From Cardinalis cardinalis (Eukaryota; Chordata; Aves; Passeriformes; Cardinalidae), in the NCBI GenBank assembly GCA_014549065.1, contig JACDOX010000289.1:62001-126000 (forward strand): DNA of 64,000 bases, read 5' to 3'. The notes beneath the pieces were generated by a model. The model worked only from the letters and a program-made list of their open reading frames with translations. It searched no databases and was not told the DNA's origin. The position numbers and the translations under genes were made by a program. Below, piece after piece: positions 23,374 through 38,400 of this stretch (positions within the stretch are counted from its first letter, which is position 1; each line of letters begins with the position of its first letter).

Positions 23374-23422
23374 ATGGAGCTGGCGGTGAGGGAGCAGCTG
23401 CTCGCCGCAGAGAGCACAGGAG
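23374..23422 (+). CDS. CFAP46: CFAP46 exon 1 (start)
   Basis: MELAVREQLLAAESTG, 16 codons plus one base, donor GGAG|gtgagc. Start chosen because it is the first in-frame ATG of the island and because the peptide resembles the known N-terminus. Confidence 0.88.
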
Positions 23423-26400
23423 GTGAGCGGGCGGCCGGCCGCTGCGACCGCGCCACCGTCTTTAAAAAGAAGTGAGATTAAAATGCGACTTCAAACAGGA
23501 AAACAGCTTGATCCTAATCTGTTTTCTAAATTCTCATCCTAGTGTGCTAACGTTGGTGACTTTAAATAGTAAGAGAGTTGTTAGTTGTTATGATGTTGCT
23601 TCATCTTAGAACTATGCCTAACTTGGANCAATGTGTGTGTGACATTATTTTCCTTAAACATTCTTCATTTATTTCTGCAGAGGAGAGACTGGATATCGTG
23701 TAGCTCATTTGAATGCGATCTTGTCAGTACACCTGGAAACAAAGATTTCTTTATTCCTTTTTTATTTTTAATTTCAGATGTTCAGGCTTTGAAGAATGCT
23801 TACAAGTTAATCAAATCAGCCAGTGAGAGAGAATCTGCACTTGATTCAACAGATAACATCAGCACCGATTTATATGTTTTATGTGCTGAACAAGCGCTTC
23901 AGGTTTGTAATTTAGATCTTTAATCTGTATTAAATAAAAACATGTATATGATGCNCTGCATTTACAGCTGTTACAGTTACTATTTTAAATATCTCAGAAC
24001 TACCCAAGGAAAGTACTACACCATTCTGGTTTTGGAGAGCAATTGTTTAAACATGCATTTTCCATTAAAACTCTGTGATTTGTGAATTTTGTAATCATAC
24101 CCAAATTAGCAAAGTGTACTGTGATAAATAGAAAATTTCTTGCCATGCCTGTTTTTTTCTTGTTATGAAAAACTAAGCATTAAGCAATTTGGTTACAACA
24201 GAAGAGAATACATTTGTGAACATCTGTACCAGGCAAAAGAACCCTAATAAAAATAATCATAACTGTGGTCGGTTCTAATGATGAAAGGCTGTTGCTAATT
24301 GAAATTACTTCTATAAAATGTGGTTGAGATTTTAAATTTTGACGTATTTGTTAATATTCAATTTATGATCATAAGTGATTGGATTTTAAACAGACAGAGT
24401 TTGTAGTAAAACTTTTTTTTTTTCCCCTAAACTGCAATCCAGTCAAAATCTGCCTGTGGTCTGAAAATTGAGATGTAGCACTGACTAATCCTGCCTCCTT
24501 TCAAAAAAACCCTTAAAATTCTTTGAAGAATTTTGTCTTTATGTAAGCAATTGTGTTTAAAAAGGAAACACTTTTTGGATACTGTAAACAATTCTATGAC
24601 TGAATGAGTAGTTTTGTTAAATAAAGAAGCTTTTTTTATCAAATACTTCTGGAATGACAAAACTATGCCTTTAATAAATGGTAATAGGCTTATATCACAA
24701 CTGGTATGCATCTCTGTGGAATATTGCTTACATACTGGTAAGGAGTTAGGTGTTACCCTTGTTTAGGCACGCATTAAAAAAGCTAACAATTCTTAATTAT
24801 TTGTTGCAATTTTTAAAATATTGAAATGCCTTGTTTTGGTTTTAGCTGGGATATCTGGAAATTAGCAGTGATTGTCTACAGATGTATTTTAAAGGAAGAT
24901 TTCCTGTGAACCAGTTTCTTGGCAGAGCTTATTTGTGCCAAGGCCAGTTACATGCTCCACGCTCTACGGATAATTTGGTGAGAAATCATGAAGGTTTCTC
25001 TATATTAAGCCTGGTTTTACAGGTATTTACTCCTAGGTTTTTATGTGTTGCTTTCAGTCATTTAAAATACACAAGGATAATCAGGACTGTGCAAAAATCC
25101 AAGGAAATATATTAACAAGTAATTTGGGAGTAAATAAAACTTACCATCTGAATCAGACTAATATTTCAAATATTTTGGAGAAGACAAAAAAAAGAGTACT
25201 TGTACAGGTGGTTGATTGTTTTAAGTCACCCTCTTTACTTAAATATGATACGTTCAGACCAAATTAGCTGTAACTGTTAAAATAATCACAGATTTTATTT
25301 GGGAAGCATTTCATAGGCTTATGGGAAGTGGAGGACTGAAGAGGCCCTCAGAGAGGTTGTACAGCTCATTTCTGTGGCAGTGTACTTCCGTAACTGATCA
25401 GTAACATGTCCATGTAATACTTGGATGTGACTTTTTGTAATGAGAGGTGGTAGCATCTCAGCAGGATACTGGTGCTTCTGTGTATTGCTTTGAGGTGTTA
25501 CAATTCCCTATATATGAAAAGTAGTTTTTATCTCCTGCTGCTTTTAAAATGGAGTGGGATCTGTTTTCTGTCTTCANTATTTCACTTGTCCTTGTACTGT
25601 GATCAGTCAGCTTTGATCATCTGTAAATGATATCTAGCCCCCCAAAATAGCGTTAACAGATGTTTAGAATCATAGAGTATTCCGAGTTGGAGGGGGCCCA
25701 CAAGGATCATCAAAGTTCAACTCCTGGCTCTGCACAGGACTACTCCAAAAATCCCACCCNGTGCCTGAGAGAATTGTTCAAATGCTCCTTGAGCTCTGTC
25801 AGCCTTGGGGCCATGACCACTGCTCTGGGGAACCGGTTCAGTGCCCAGCCATCCTCTGGGAGAAGAACCTTTTCCTAAGGTTCCTAAGCCTAAACGTTCC
25901 CTGACACAGCCCCAGTGGTTCCCTTGGATCCTGTCACTGCTCANAGAGAGCAGGGTCGGTGCTGCCCCTCCACTGCCTCTGAGGAGGAAGCTGCAGAGTG
26001 CAATGAGTTCTCCTCTCAGACTTTGCCAGGCTGAACAAACCAAGGGACCTCACCCAGTCCTTATCTGGCTTTCCCACTAGGTCTTTGCCATCTTTGCAGC
26101 TCATAGTTTGTGTTATTTGTGTTCACAAATATACCTAAGAAAAGTTTTAGTAGTTTCTTTGAATAATGTGTTTGAATTAACCTTCAAGCTAGAATTTTTT
26201 CCCTGTTACATTTTCTGTATTGTCTTTCTTCTATGAGCACATATGCAGAATAACTGGTCAGTGGTCACTTTAAAACTTCATGCATGTTTGAAACATCCAA
26301 TGTCCAGTTATGTTTCTGAATTAACAAACTATTCTGTTATGTTTTGTGAATCTCAATCAGTATTTGCTGTTTTCTTCTTGGATCTTGCTGACTTCTTTGA

Positions 26401-29400
26401 AGTTAAAAATGGTGCCAGATTGTACAGTCCTGGCTTGGTTCCTTGTGTCATTTATTGTAATGGTCTTTTAAGATCTCCTTTGCATCAGCTGTAAAGTTTT
26501 TCACTGCTGTGTTCCTAGATGATTTATGAAAGTATAAGTGGCACAACATCTCATGCCGTGTGACTAAGTAATCATCGTTCACTTAAAAAAAAGATAATTT
26601 TGATATCCATCCTAAGGAATCCTTCTTAATTAAGATGCTTGTGTTCTTAAAGGCCAAATGCAACTTCTCTACTTTAGTACATATTTCATCTCTGTTTTTC
26701 TTTTTATCTAGACAGTTCCCATTTATTGCTCAGCACCCTTTTTATGGCACCCCAGAGCCCAGTAAGTCAGTCCCAATTCTCTTGGAGATTTTAGTTTCTC
26801 TTTTCTAGCATACTGTAGAGACCCCCTCTGGTGTCATCCCATTCCTGCTCATTCAGCTCCACCTTGGCTTTCCTATTTGCACTGCATCCTTCTCAGACAC
26901 TTTCAAAAATCCCTTTATAATACTATCTCTCCCATCTTCTTTACACTGTGCCTTCAGGAATTTGTACACACTGATGAGATCTTCCCTGAGCTGCTTTATT
27001 CAGGCTCAACAGTCTCTGCTCTCTGTCTTTCCCCATAGGAGAGATACTTCAGTTCTTTCTTGACCTTTGCAGCTCTGTCTTGGACTCTCCACAGCAACCA
27101 TGTCTCTCTGCTACTGAGGAGCTCAGAACTGGGAACAGTGTTTCTCGCCAATGCTGAGTAGAAGGGAAGGATCACGTCCCTCAGCCTGCTGGCCTCACTC
27201 CTCCTAAGGCATCCCTGGGCACTGTCCAGCCACCTTTGCAGCANGGGAACACTGCTGGCTGCTGTTCTTCGCCTTGGTGTCCACCAGGACGCCTAGTTCC
27301 TCCTCTGAAGAGCTGGTTCTCAGCTCCTTTAATGATAAAAAGGGCATGCCTGTCACAATTTTCTGTTGACAAACTCCTGTTGGAGCCTTTTTGAAGAAAA
27401 TAATTCCTCGAGATTTTTAATGGGACAAATGAATATAACTTTTTTTCCTGCTGGACTTGCTCTTGGACATTTCTGAACTTTCTTTGCTGAAAGCTTAAAA
27501 AGTATGCAGCTTTCAAGTTTTGGAACATTTTAGTCCCGATAATTAATATTTGGCAGAAATAAAGTAAGTTGAAAATACAGTCTTAAAATTTAAAATCAGG
27601 AAAACTTATAAATAGGCTATCAACCAGTTTTTAGTTATTCTGTTTCTATATCAGCAACTTATTTTGGCGGTATATTTTAGTTGAGATTGGTCTGAAAATA
27701 AAATTTATGAAGCATGTTCATATTGAAATAGGAAAAAAAATCTACTGATTTATAAAATCTATATTCAAATTGCACTTGCTTTTCTTTGTTGTGTTCTAGG
27801 AAGAGTTTGAAAAGTTTGTGCTGTTTTTCATGAAGGCAATAGATTTTGCAACCCATGAAAGAAGGTAGGCTCTGCTGACAGGATTAACTCTAAATCTCAG
27901 GAAATGCTACTGATCTGTCTTTTCAGTTGTTTGTCTTGATTTTCGTTAGGTAGCATGGAGTTCTGTTGTTTGGGTTTTTCCTTTTGATTTTTCCTTCCAT
28001 TTTGTAACTTCTGTTACTGCTGTGTGTGCTGTAACAACATAAGGATACTGCACTCTTACATTGACAGAATGTAAAGTCCTGTTTAAAGCTGTTAGATATC
28101 TCAGCATTTCTTACCCTTTTATAGTTATGATCTATAGAATGAAAGCAACGTGTTAGCTTATTTTTAAGTGGTTAATTATTGAGTAGAGTATAGTTGCAAG
28201 AATTGCCATATTCTTCTTGTGCTGTATTAGTCTTCTCAGTTCTTAGTCATGATTGCCTCCAATGAAAAGTCAAAGCTGCACTTTATAACTTCTTAGAAGT
28301 GTCTTACATTACTCAAGCTGTAATTTTATGTTTATTCAAATTCATGAAATACTCGATTTTTTTCATTCTTGTTTTTTCAGGTATTTTTTTTTGGTATATA
28401 ATGCCTCAGTTCTTTATTGGCAACTTGTGAGGCCATTTCTTAAGCCTGGATTCCGCTATTGCCTTATTCCCAGCCTTTCACAGATTGTTACAGCATTAAA
28501 CCAAATTGAAGAGCAAGACAATGAATGGCAAGCAGAACTTATGATGTAAGTTTAACTGTATTTTTTCGTATGGGCATTCTGTAGTCCTCTTGGGACTGCT
28601 ACCTGAGGTAGCCTTTAATAAGGTATATTTCACTGGTAATGTTGTGGATGTATTTATTGTGAAAAGTTTAATTAATAACTTTTTAAAGAGAGATAAATGT
28701 ACTGAAGGTAAAAAGGTGCTTCATTTCTATCTTTACTTTAAGCTTGAAGTTTTGATGACAGAGACAGCAGTGCCCTAGATCGGATCTGAAGTTTCACAGT
28801 AATTTTGGATGTAGTGTATGAATCATTGATAGTAATTGGAAATGAATGGTGTATAAATAGCAATGTATTGCCATTCTCACATTTCCTGAGCAAAGCTGGA
28901 GCATAAACCTTGAGATAACTGTACTGAAAAAAACATTTTTATGTGCAAAAGGAGGAGTGTCTATGTAATTTTTCAAGGTCCCACAACCTTTTGGCAGAGA
29001 TGTTTTGATCCCCTGTTCAATAGACTGATTCCAGCTCCTCTTGCACTCNGACCATAGTTTTTTCCCTTTCTCTTAGTGAAATATTCTGTTTCTGTGGTCT
29101 GTGACTGTGGTTTATTGCTNTGTAGCATTTTCTTTATAGACTGAAACTGGAGGGAATTAACAAAACATTCCAAGGGGTGTGCTAAGGACTGTCTGTAATA
29201 CCATGCATGCAGTTTCCTTGTATCAAACTCTTGCTGGGGTATTGATGAAAACAAGCAAATGCACACAGTGTGTTTGTGTTATAAAACTAATGGTTGTATT
29301 TTTTTTTTTAAGTTGTATTTATTCATAAAATTTTTTAAAATTATGATTATTGTTGTTGTTAATTTATGTTGTGGAGTCACAGGCTTTTTTCAGTCAAATC

Positions 29401-32400
29401 AGATAAAGTATAGAAAGTCCAGTAGATATGTTGCTGTTTCCAGTGTGAATAGTTTTCTTTTGCTAAATGGCTTTGAAATACTAGCCTTTCCAGTAGTTAA
29501 GGGAGAATCTTACAATACGTCTCACAGAAATGATTTTTTCATACACTTTTAAATAATTAATCTTTTTAATTCCAGGTATCTTGTTGAGAAAAGTTTTCAC
29601 AAAAAACTTCCAAATTTTCCAAGATTCTTATTGTAATCTTCACTAAATATGTGTGTAGATCTGGAAGAAGCAAAAATGTAGAAATTGGAGGATCTCTTTT
29701 GTGTTGAGTCATGCTTTATAGCGCTAATTGCTTGTACTGCATTTAGAAGTGGTGTCTTGAATACAAAGAATGTTAAAAAATGTAACTAAGGATTATTTTG
29801 GAAAATNTTAATAAATATTTAATACATTTATTTGATCTGCAGAAATTTACTTGAGTGCTTCCTCGATGGTTCAAAACTGAAAGAAGCAAAAGAGTTTTCA
29901 TCTACTGCAGCAGTCTTTATTAAGGAAAATGTTCCAGATAAATACTCTCAAATATTTTCTTTAATGGTAATGATGAAAAATATTTTAAATTTCCACTAAG
30001 ACAGGAGCTCTCTCTACGTTTCATAAGATCATAGTTATAATTGTTATATATTTTCTTCATTTAAATTTTGTGATCTACCAAACAATTCAGTAGATATGCA
30101 GAAGTTTTCACTAATTGTGTATTTTTGATACTATAAGCTAAAGAGCTCCTTACTACTCCTTGTTCTTTTGACACATCTTAATATAATGGGGATAACTGTG
30201 CTAACCCTAAAAATTCTGTTTGGGACTAATTACTATTGAAAGAGAAGGTCTAGTAAGGGCAATTTAACCTGACTTATGCCACTGAGGGCATATTTAGTAT
30301 CTGTTTAGTATTTCTCATGTTGATAAATATTTCAGTGATTCAGCTTGAACCCTTCAAATAATTCTGAAAATTGGAGGATATGACAATAGTTCACATTTCT
30401 TGCGCGCCCTTAATTTAGGAAATAAGAGGGCAAAGACAAATGTGGCGAAAGCAGAAAAAGGCAAATAAAACTCAGAAGTTGTGTGCAGGCATATTTTCTT
30501 TCATTCTACTACACTGTCAGTTGTCCTTTTCTGTCTACTCCACAATCACTGCATTCCAGAAGTGTACGTTTACATTACAAATTTCTCTAACATTTGGATT
30601 AAGAGAACCAATATGCAGCACTCCAGAGGTGTGATAATAATGAGGGAATCACCCTGAGGCAAGCTTGAAATTGCTTTTGTATTTTGATAGGAATTATTGA
30701 GCAGAGCAGAGCCATTTGACAATGTCCTTAAAGAGAAGAATGAAGTAGTTCTAAAACTGTGCTTGGGCTACAAAGTATGATCCAAGCTGTTGAGTGCTTT
30801 AGTAGCAGCATACTGGAGTCCTGCAAAACTTAGTGTTCCAGTACAGCTTAAGTAATCAGTTTTGATAGGTGTGGGCAGTCAGTGTGAGAGTCAAAGGAAA
30901 TGATCTGCCCACTACTAATGTGTAACTCTACAGCTAAATTGAAGTAACTGCAGTTTATTGTAAAATCTTAATAATATTTTTTCCCTGCCTATAATCTATA
31001 GGTACAGATAAAATTTNATTGTTTGTCTCAGCTGGATGAGATGATTTCAGAATGAGTTCTACCACAAGGTGTTAAAAATGCATTAATTAGGATTCTAACT
31101 CAGAAGGTAGTTCCACATTTATATTTCTGCTTGTAGTTCTGATCCTGACTCTTGGAAGGTCAGTATAGCTCTACTGGGTGATGTTTGTATTATCTATGCA
31201 GAACAACATAGATTATCATAGTAGCCGCATTGCCCTTAAAGTCTATGAAAATAGTCAACATACCTGCTTTATTTTAGCCCTGTTGAGTGTTGGTCCTTTG
31301 CTAATTTAATCAAATAATAATTAAATTGTTATTTTATAGGTGTATCACAAACTAATGGATATTTCCCAGGTAGAGAAGGAGATACAAAGTTCCATCTGTC
31401 TTTCAGTTATTTATAAAATGCAGGTGTTAAAGTTGTAAGTATGAAAATGTATCCTTTCACTTGTACTTTGATGCTGTGTGTTACAGAGCTAGGATCAGGT
31501 TCAGGGATTCCATGTGCTTGTAGAAAAAATCAACTGCAGAGTTTAAATCCTCAAAAGGAAAATCATGACAGTTTGGGTAGGAACAGCCAAGTCTCTCTAA
31601 ACAGTTTAATCAAAAAAGTGAGCTAGCTCTTTGGAAATGTAGGGATTAGTGTGTTGTACAGATATTGCCAGGAGAAAGAATTTTGGAGTCTGAAAGACAT
31701 TTTAATATCAAATGGACTCCAGTTCCATCCCCAAGCTGTGTACAAGAAAGTAAAGATGAAGTGGGGAAATCACCTAAAATACAATATACAAATCATGGAG
31801 CATAATGCTTTTAAAATTCTTTAAATTTTAAAGGTATAAGAAAAATTTAAAAATTAGACTTCATAGCAAAATCTCATATAATTTTTTTCATTGTCTCAAG
31901 ATTTTCCCATTTTAAAAATATTGATTCTTTTCTTACTAGCAGTGGATTAATCTATACTGTCATTATGGAAAAGCTGTCTTACAGACCTGTTTTTTTTCTT
32001 CTGAAAAAAAATTAAATCAAATTTTCTGCCTGAAATATTAATTCACATACTGAAGTTAGGTTTTATAGATGTTTTTTTCTTGATATTTCAATATCCAGGT
32101 AGGCCACTGATACCTTGGAATAAGAGCCATTCATTCTGAAGTTGGGAGTGTTATTTCAAATTTTTAATGCAAGAATGTTTCTCACAAAAAATTATGACCC
32201 AATTCCTCATATGTTGCAGGCAGTGGGACACAAATGTATTTCCAAGAGATGCCACCGCAAATCTGAATTCTTTATATGTGCTTTTGAAACAATATGATGT
32301 ACCTCCAGCATCTGTACTCAATGTGAAGTGAGTTTTATTTGCCATAGCCCGTTGGAAATTGATGATGAAGCTGATCCTGCTTCCATTGAAGTCTGTCAAA

Positions 32401-35400
32401 ATTCCTGATGACCTTGCAGAGGTTGAACTCCTACTTAGTTGTTTGTGTTGTGTTAACACATAGGTCATCTTAAAAAAGGACAAAATCTTATTAAGCTTTA
32501 TGACAGAACCCAAGATTAAATATCTTTCTCCATGCAGCTGTTTGTATAATACGATTAAATATTTCCATAATAATTTCTTTTTGATAAAACGAGATTTTTA
32601 GAAGGTCTTAAAATTGACACGCACTTTTCAGACTGTAGTTAATTTTTAACTTTTTGTGAGGCCCTTCCCAACTCTTCAGCATAAGTTTGAAATACTAAAC
32701 TGATCATTATTCCAGTAGTTACATCACAGCTGTTACATATGGAAGTAATATTACATTTTTACTTGTTAANGTAAACACTCTTTGACAATAATCAGATATC
32801 TCATCACTTCTCCTGTTCCAGACAGCACACTATGCTTATCTGGTTATTTACAGACATCCAAACAGTTACAAAATAGTCTCCATCTCTGTGTCTGTGTTCT
32901 CAGTTCCAGGGTAGCAGACTGATGGATTTAATGGCTATGTGGGCCAGTTCATTGAATTGTATTTCCAAAATTTTCTGCAATCTGAAGTTTCTTACTTCAC
33001 CATGTCTGTGCTTCATGCATTTAATTCTGTATTTCTTGTCTTCTTCAGGGACAATTTGTGCAGACTGCAAAGGAGTATGCTAATTATTTTCCATAAATGG
33101 ATTAACTTTTGTATTTTTCGTGTAGCCAACTTTGAACTCTTGCTTTTTTTCCTTGTTAACTGTGAGCATTACTAGTATAATTATAATAATGATAGTTATA
33201 GCATTTAACATTATAATAATAATTCCTCTAATATTCGTGTGACTTCAAGGTTTTCAAATGCATTGCACAGTTACTTTCAAAGAGTGTTTTTTTTAATTCC
33301 ATGGAAAAGCAATATCAAATTCTCTGAATTTTTTTTCGTATTTTTGAAGGATTTCTTTGATTCTGGAATTAGCTCATTTTTCTCTGAAAGTAAACTGCAC
33401 TGACCTTGCAGCTCGTTGTATTCTTGATTTGAAGAGTGCACCAATTACTGTAAGTTTTAATTATGTGGGTTTGGATTTTTTTTACATACACACCCACACT
33501 CCCACACCCCTTTTGTGTTTACGTTTGAAATAGTAGTAATGATTCTACAGTACTCTGTCCATCTGTGTATTGTTTATATATTCATTGATATATAATTATT
33601 GTGATACTTGATCTCTTCCTAAACTAGAGAAGTAGATGCAAGGTCAGAAAGTAGGCTGTGAGTAGATTAGGGTAATTAGCAGTGCAGTTTATTTTGGCAA
33701 ATAAATATTAACTGTAAATTTTTGCTATGTTTTTAAAATGTTACCTATGCAAGAGTATGATTAGAAGTTAAACTCCAATTTCTGTTATAGTGATCCCACT
33801 TAGAGTTACTCATAAAATTTAAGTTATCCTCACAGAATTTTTTTTTTTAATTCCAGGTGTCTGATTCAGGCCCATTATTCTGAACATTTCCTGAAAGTCT
33901 AAAATCATATNCAAATCCATAGCATTCCACTGGAAGATGTGTTTAAATCCCCTAGATCAAAGATTCACAAGGATTTAATCTAAGTATTTGTGTAGACAGT
34001 TGTGGGGAATATCTGTTGTGTGGCAGCAGCAGAGAAACTTAGTTCCTATTTCAACAATCTCCNTTGGAGTTAATGTGTTTTTAAGTTACCATCTGATTGC
34101 TCAGCATCACTTGACAATGATTTCTTGTTGTAGTAGAGTAAGGAAAATCTTATGTCAAAATTTCGGTTCCTTGTCTTTTGCCAAGTACTGGCAAATTTCT
34201 CAATCATAACATGAATTCCATCTCNGTGTGTATTTGTCATTAAGTTTTTATTTTCTCTTTTCCTGTCATGGGGATGTTCAGTTACCAAAGGTCATGCTGA
34301 GTGATTTGATAATAGCTCATAATGAATTAGGAATGGAGAGGCTGTCTAAATTTCCTTACTACACCAATTTAACCCAAATACAGCATAACTTCAGTGTTTC
34401 TATGATCCATACAAATAATTTATATGATTTAATAGTCAGCTCTTTCCTAAGCTGTTAAAAGTCTAAGCTCATTTTTCACTTAAAAGTTTCACTGCCCATA
34501 AAGCTGAATCCTTTCTGTCTTGACTTGTGCCTGTTTATTCCAAGCATGTGCCTTTTTAATAACATTAATGAGTATGTGGAAGAAGGCAGATTTAAATCAG
34601 ATATTGTGAAAATAGTATTGCTTGTGATAGTGGTGAGGCCCTGGCACAGGTTGCTCAGAAGTGCTGTGGCTGCTCCATGCCTGGAAGTGTTCAAGGTCAG
34701 GTTGGATGGTGTTTGGGGCATATTGGGATAATGGAAGGTGTCCCTGCCCATAGCAGGGTGTTGGAACTGGATGGGGTTTAAGGCCCCTTCCAACCCAAAC
34801 CATTCTGTGATTCTATGATTTCTATTAGAACGGAAATCAAAGTACAGTATAGGAGGAATCAGGTGTACACTGTTTTTCTTACTGCAAATTCTGGCAATGA
34901 GCAGCTTAAAAGTTATTTTGCGCCTTCCAGTGAGTATTAAGGGACTGCAGTTCAAACTACAAATTCCATTCCCTCTGTATCATTGCAGTTAACTCGGTAG
35001 TATAGTGGGATTTTCAATAGGAAAGTACAGTGCTGTGTTACTGTAATTGCATGGGTTTAACCTTTATGGTATTTCTTTTTAATTATTAAAATTAGCATTT
35101 TGTGTATTAATACTTTGTAGGAGCAAGGGAAACTTATTGAGATAGAATGTCTGGAATATGAATATGAAATGAAGAAAGATGGCACTGAAATTGTGACTTA
35201 TACCAAAGGAGTTGTTGAGGTACNTTCTTTAACTTTGAGAAAAAAGTAAAAGTTTTAATTTGTTAAATGTGGAATATTGCATTTGACTGTGTCTCTTAAT
35301 GACTTTATACTAATAAGGAATTCTTTTATCCTTTATACTCTTTTAAATTGGACTTCCAATAAGCAAACGGGGAAAAATAAACCATAGTTGTGTGTTGCTC

Positions 35401-38400
35401 CCTTAAGTTTTCTGTCTGACTGTAAAGGTTCATAATANATTGCTTTCCAAGAGCAAAGACGGTAGCATTGAGTCATGTTTTCATATTTTGTCTTTATGGG
35501 ACTCTTTTCATNAATATCTTNGGTTGGAAAGGACCGCTAGGGATCATTGAGTCCATCTCAACTGTGATTGCATGTTATGGTCAATGTAGAACAAATTCTT
35601 ATGTCAGAAGTGTGGATTGTTCCTGATCACACTGGGAAGGATTTTCTTGAATTTCTGTGGTTGGTTGGCTCATTTGTAATTCAGACCATCTAAGTTAGAA
35701 GCCTAAATATCAGTATTATTAATGGTGTTAGAGAGATACCTACAATGAGCAATTTAGACCAGTTGTTAGAGTCGCCTTAAGTTCCTTCAGTGGGAAGTAG
35801 GAATATATTTAATGGAACTTGGTAGTGCAAAGACTTACTCCTATCTAGGACTATAACAATTTTGGAGTCCAGAAATTCCACTCACCTTTTGAAAAAAACA
35901 TCCTCTTGTTAAGGAATTCTTCACAATATGAAGCACTACTAATAGTAAAATGTAAAACAAGATATGCAGGTATTNCTAATTTTTAAGTCTACAGTGTATG
36001 CAATTGGAGAGGGATTTTTGCTTTTTTTGCTTTTTTTCCTGATTTTTTTTTTACTTGCATAACCTCTAAAAATAATGTAATAAATGACAAGTCTGTTACT
36101 GCAGGTAGTACTGGCTTCTAGATTTAATAAGAACCAAGTTTAATTGACAGTATGGCAAATTCCATTAATAATATTTCTTTTTTCCTCTTTGGTACTGCAT
36201 GTGTAGCTGTATGTGAAAAAACCCCAAAGTGGCTAAACCTTCTGAATTCACAAGTATTCACAATTATCAATTTTTGTTTATCATAAGAATGAGGAGTAGC
36301 TGACAGACTTCTGCCAGAAATGCGTGATAGCAGCCTGGGGCATCTAAAAGAAATACTTTCCAAAGTTTGCTGACTGAGGGACTGCTTTCTACTGAAAACA
36401 GTCCTAAGATTAAAATTTGGAGGAACATGTAAGAAATTCTATTTATTAATGCAGTGGTGCTAATTAGTTCTTTATGTATATAGGCTCAGCTGAAATTGAT
36501 CAAAAATCTTCAATTAACATTAAAACGTGCAGTTCAGTTGGGAGATCCTGGTGTAATTCAAGTTGTTTGTGCAACCCAGTGGAATCTGTGCTTACCACTA
36601 CTACAACACAATTTGCATCAACATGTGCGAAAGCCATTGATCTCAGTTGCTGATGTCCTTGAGGAGATTGACAGGTAATTTTCAATGTTGTGTAGTATTT
36701 TGAAAGGTCTCAAAGCATCAAACTCATTTAAAACCTCAAGTTCTGTGATATTAAGTGTCTTTGAGAATTTTCCACTAGCTTGTAATAAATGCGTGTCTGC
36801 ATGTTGCGTACGTTTCCCTGTTAATCATTTAAATATAGGCACAATCTTACACTGTTTAGTGACCTGTAAGAAATATTGAAATATTTTAGTAATTTAAAAA
36901 AAATCTAATTAGTCAAAATTTTGTGAGAAAATTCCAAAGCTGCAGTATAAGTGTTGGACTGTGGTCTAGATTCTTGTGTTAATATTGCTTTTGTTGGTTA
37001 CAAAAATAAAATTTTAAAAATTGCTTCTGAAAAAACATCATGGCTTCTATATTATATGTCAAAAAAGACTCTTGCAAGATACTGCTTTTGTATCTTTGAT
37101 GATACTTCTTTTTCATTAAAAAACCTCCTGTATTAAGAAAACATTTTTTTTAGGGTACATGCTTCTGTTTGCTATTATGCTGTATTTAACCTTAAGCACC
37201 TAAATATTTTCACATTTTTTGTTAATTTGAGTCTACAAGTAAACATTACTATTTGGTACTTTGTAAATTTGGACCTATGCATCATCTGACTGTTAAGAAC
37301 AGAGGTCAGAACCTTTGCAGTGGAGGGAGTCGCGATTGACACAATCTGCCGTGTGAGCAGGACAGTGGGTGGTTTCTGCTGCATGTATTGTAGAGGAAGG
37401 TGAGGAATCTAGATTCAGTGTTTTAAAAATTTTTTTCCAGTTGTATAAAGAGTGGATATATGCATGCATGAAAGCACTATATTTTATTGCCGTACTGTTA
37501 TTCTGTTTCCATATAGAGAATTCAAGATCAGCATAGGCAACTTCGAAATTTGTACTAAATGTTAGTAATGGCAGTTTTTCTCTAAAAGCCTGCAGGGAGA
37601 TTTTTGAGAGATGAGGGTTTGAGAGTTTGTCACATGTATATTCTTAACAATCCAGCAGACTCAGCCTCAATTCTAATGTGGTACTGTCTCTAGAGACTGA
37701 AGTAATTTGTGTCTATTAATTTGCCTGTCTTAATTTTTGGTTTGATAGCAACATTATTTGTGGCTACTTTGGTCCACAGGAAAAGGGTGCTACTTGCTCA
37801 GCCAGGCTGGCTCTGATGTGGACATGCATTAGTTCTATGGCATGTTATTTGATAAGCTTGAAAACCTTTCTTCTCTCTCTTTTTCATAACATTGCTTAAA
37901 TTTATCTGATTCTTTGTTTTTCTTCCTGAAAATAATCAGTAGTAGTATGTAGNGGTCTGAACTGTCATGAGCAGCCTCCTGGAGCAGGTGATGGATAGGG
38001 AGCTGGGCATACCTGAGGCTGGAGAACATGCAGTTTTTGGTGAAGATATGCTGGCTTCATAGAGTGAAGTCAACAACACCTGGGTAGAGACCATACTTAG
38101 AGTGAATGTGTATGCCTGAGGTGAGCCTCATCTTTAAAAGAACTGAGCAAATATGACCAGGGCTAAAGTTTCAGGAGTATTAACGTCTACTTAAATGTTA
38201 GGAGCAAAGAGTGAACTTTTGTCAAAAGTCCTTATTCAGCACATTATAGTTTCTCTGTCAGTTAACTACTTTTGAAAACTATCCACCTGATTTGCATGCC
38301 TAAGCAGTATTGAAAAAGAGTTCTACAGATATATAAAGACCAGTTAGTCCCCAAGATGTGTTGCATTCTCCTGCAGGGTCAATGAAAATAATATGCAGTT

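Larger units (their letters stand above)
22930..23470 (+). promoter_or_regulatory. CFAP46: CpG island, CFAP46 promoter and exon 1
   Basis: A CpG-dense block that includes the start codon of CFAP46 and its first donor. It contains a G-rich purine run (about 23103-23121) and a 27-bp tandem duplication just before the start codon. The reading frame of the ATG stays open upstream to about 22969 but has no earlier in-frame ATG. Confidence 0.8.

Noticed and set aside
22962..23475. 164-168 codon frames on both strands of the CFAP46 island
   Set aside because: They start at non-ATG codons or run past the first donor. The plus-strand one is in frame with CFAP46 upstream of its ATG, which is mentioned as a finding but not called coding.
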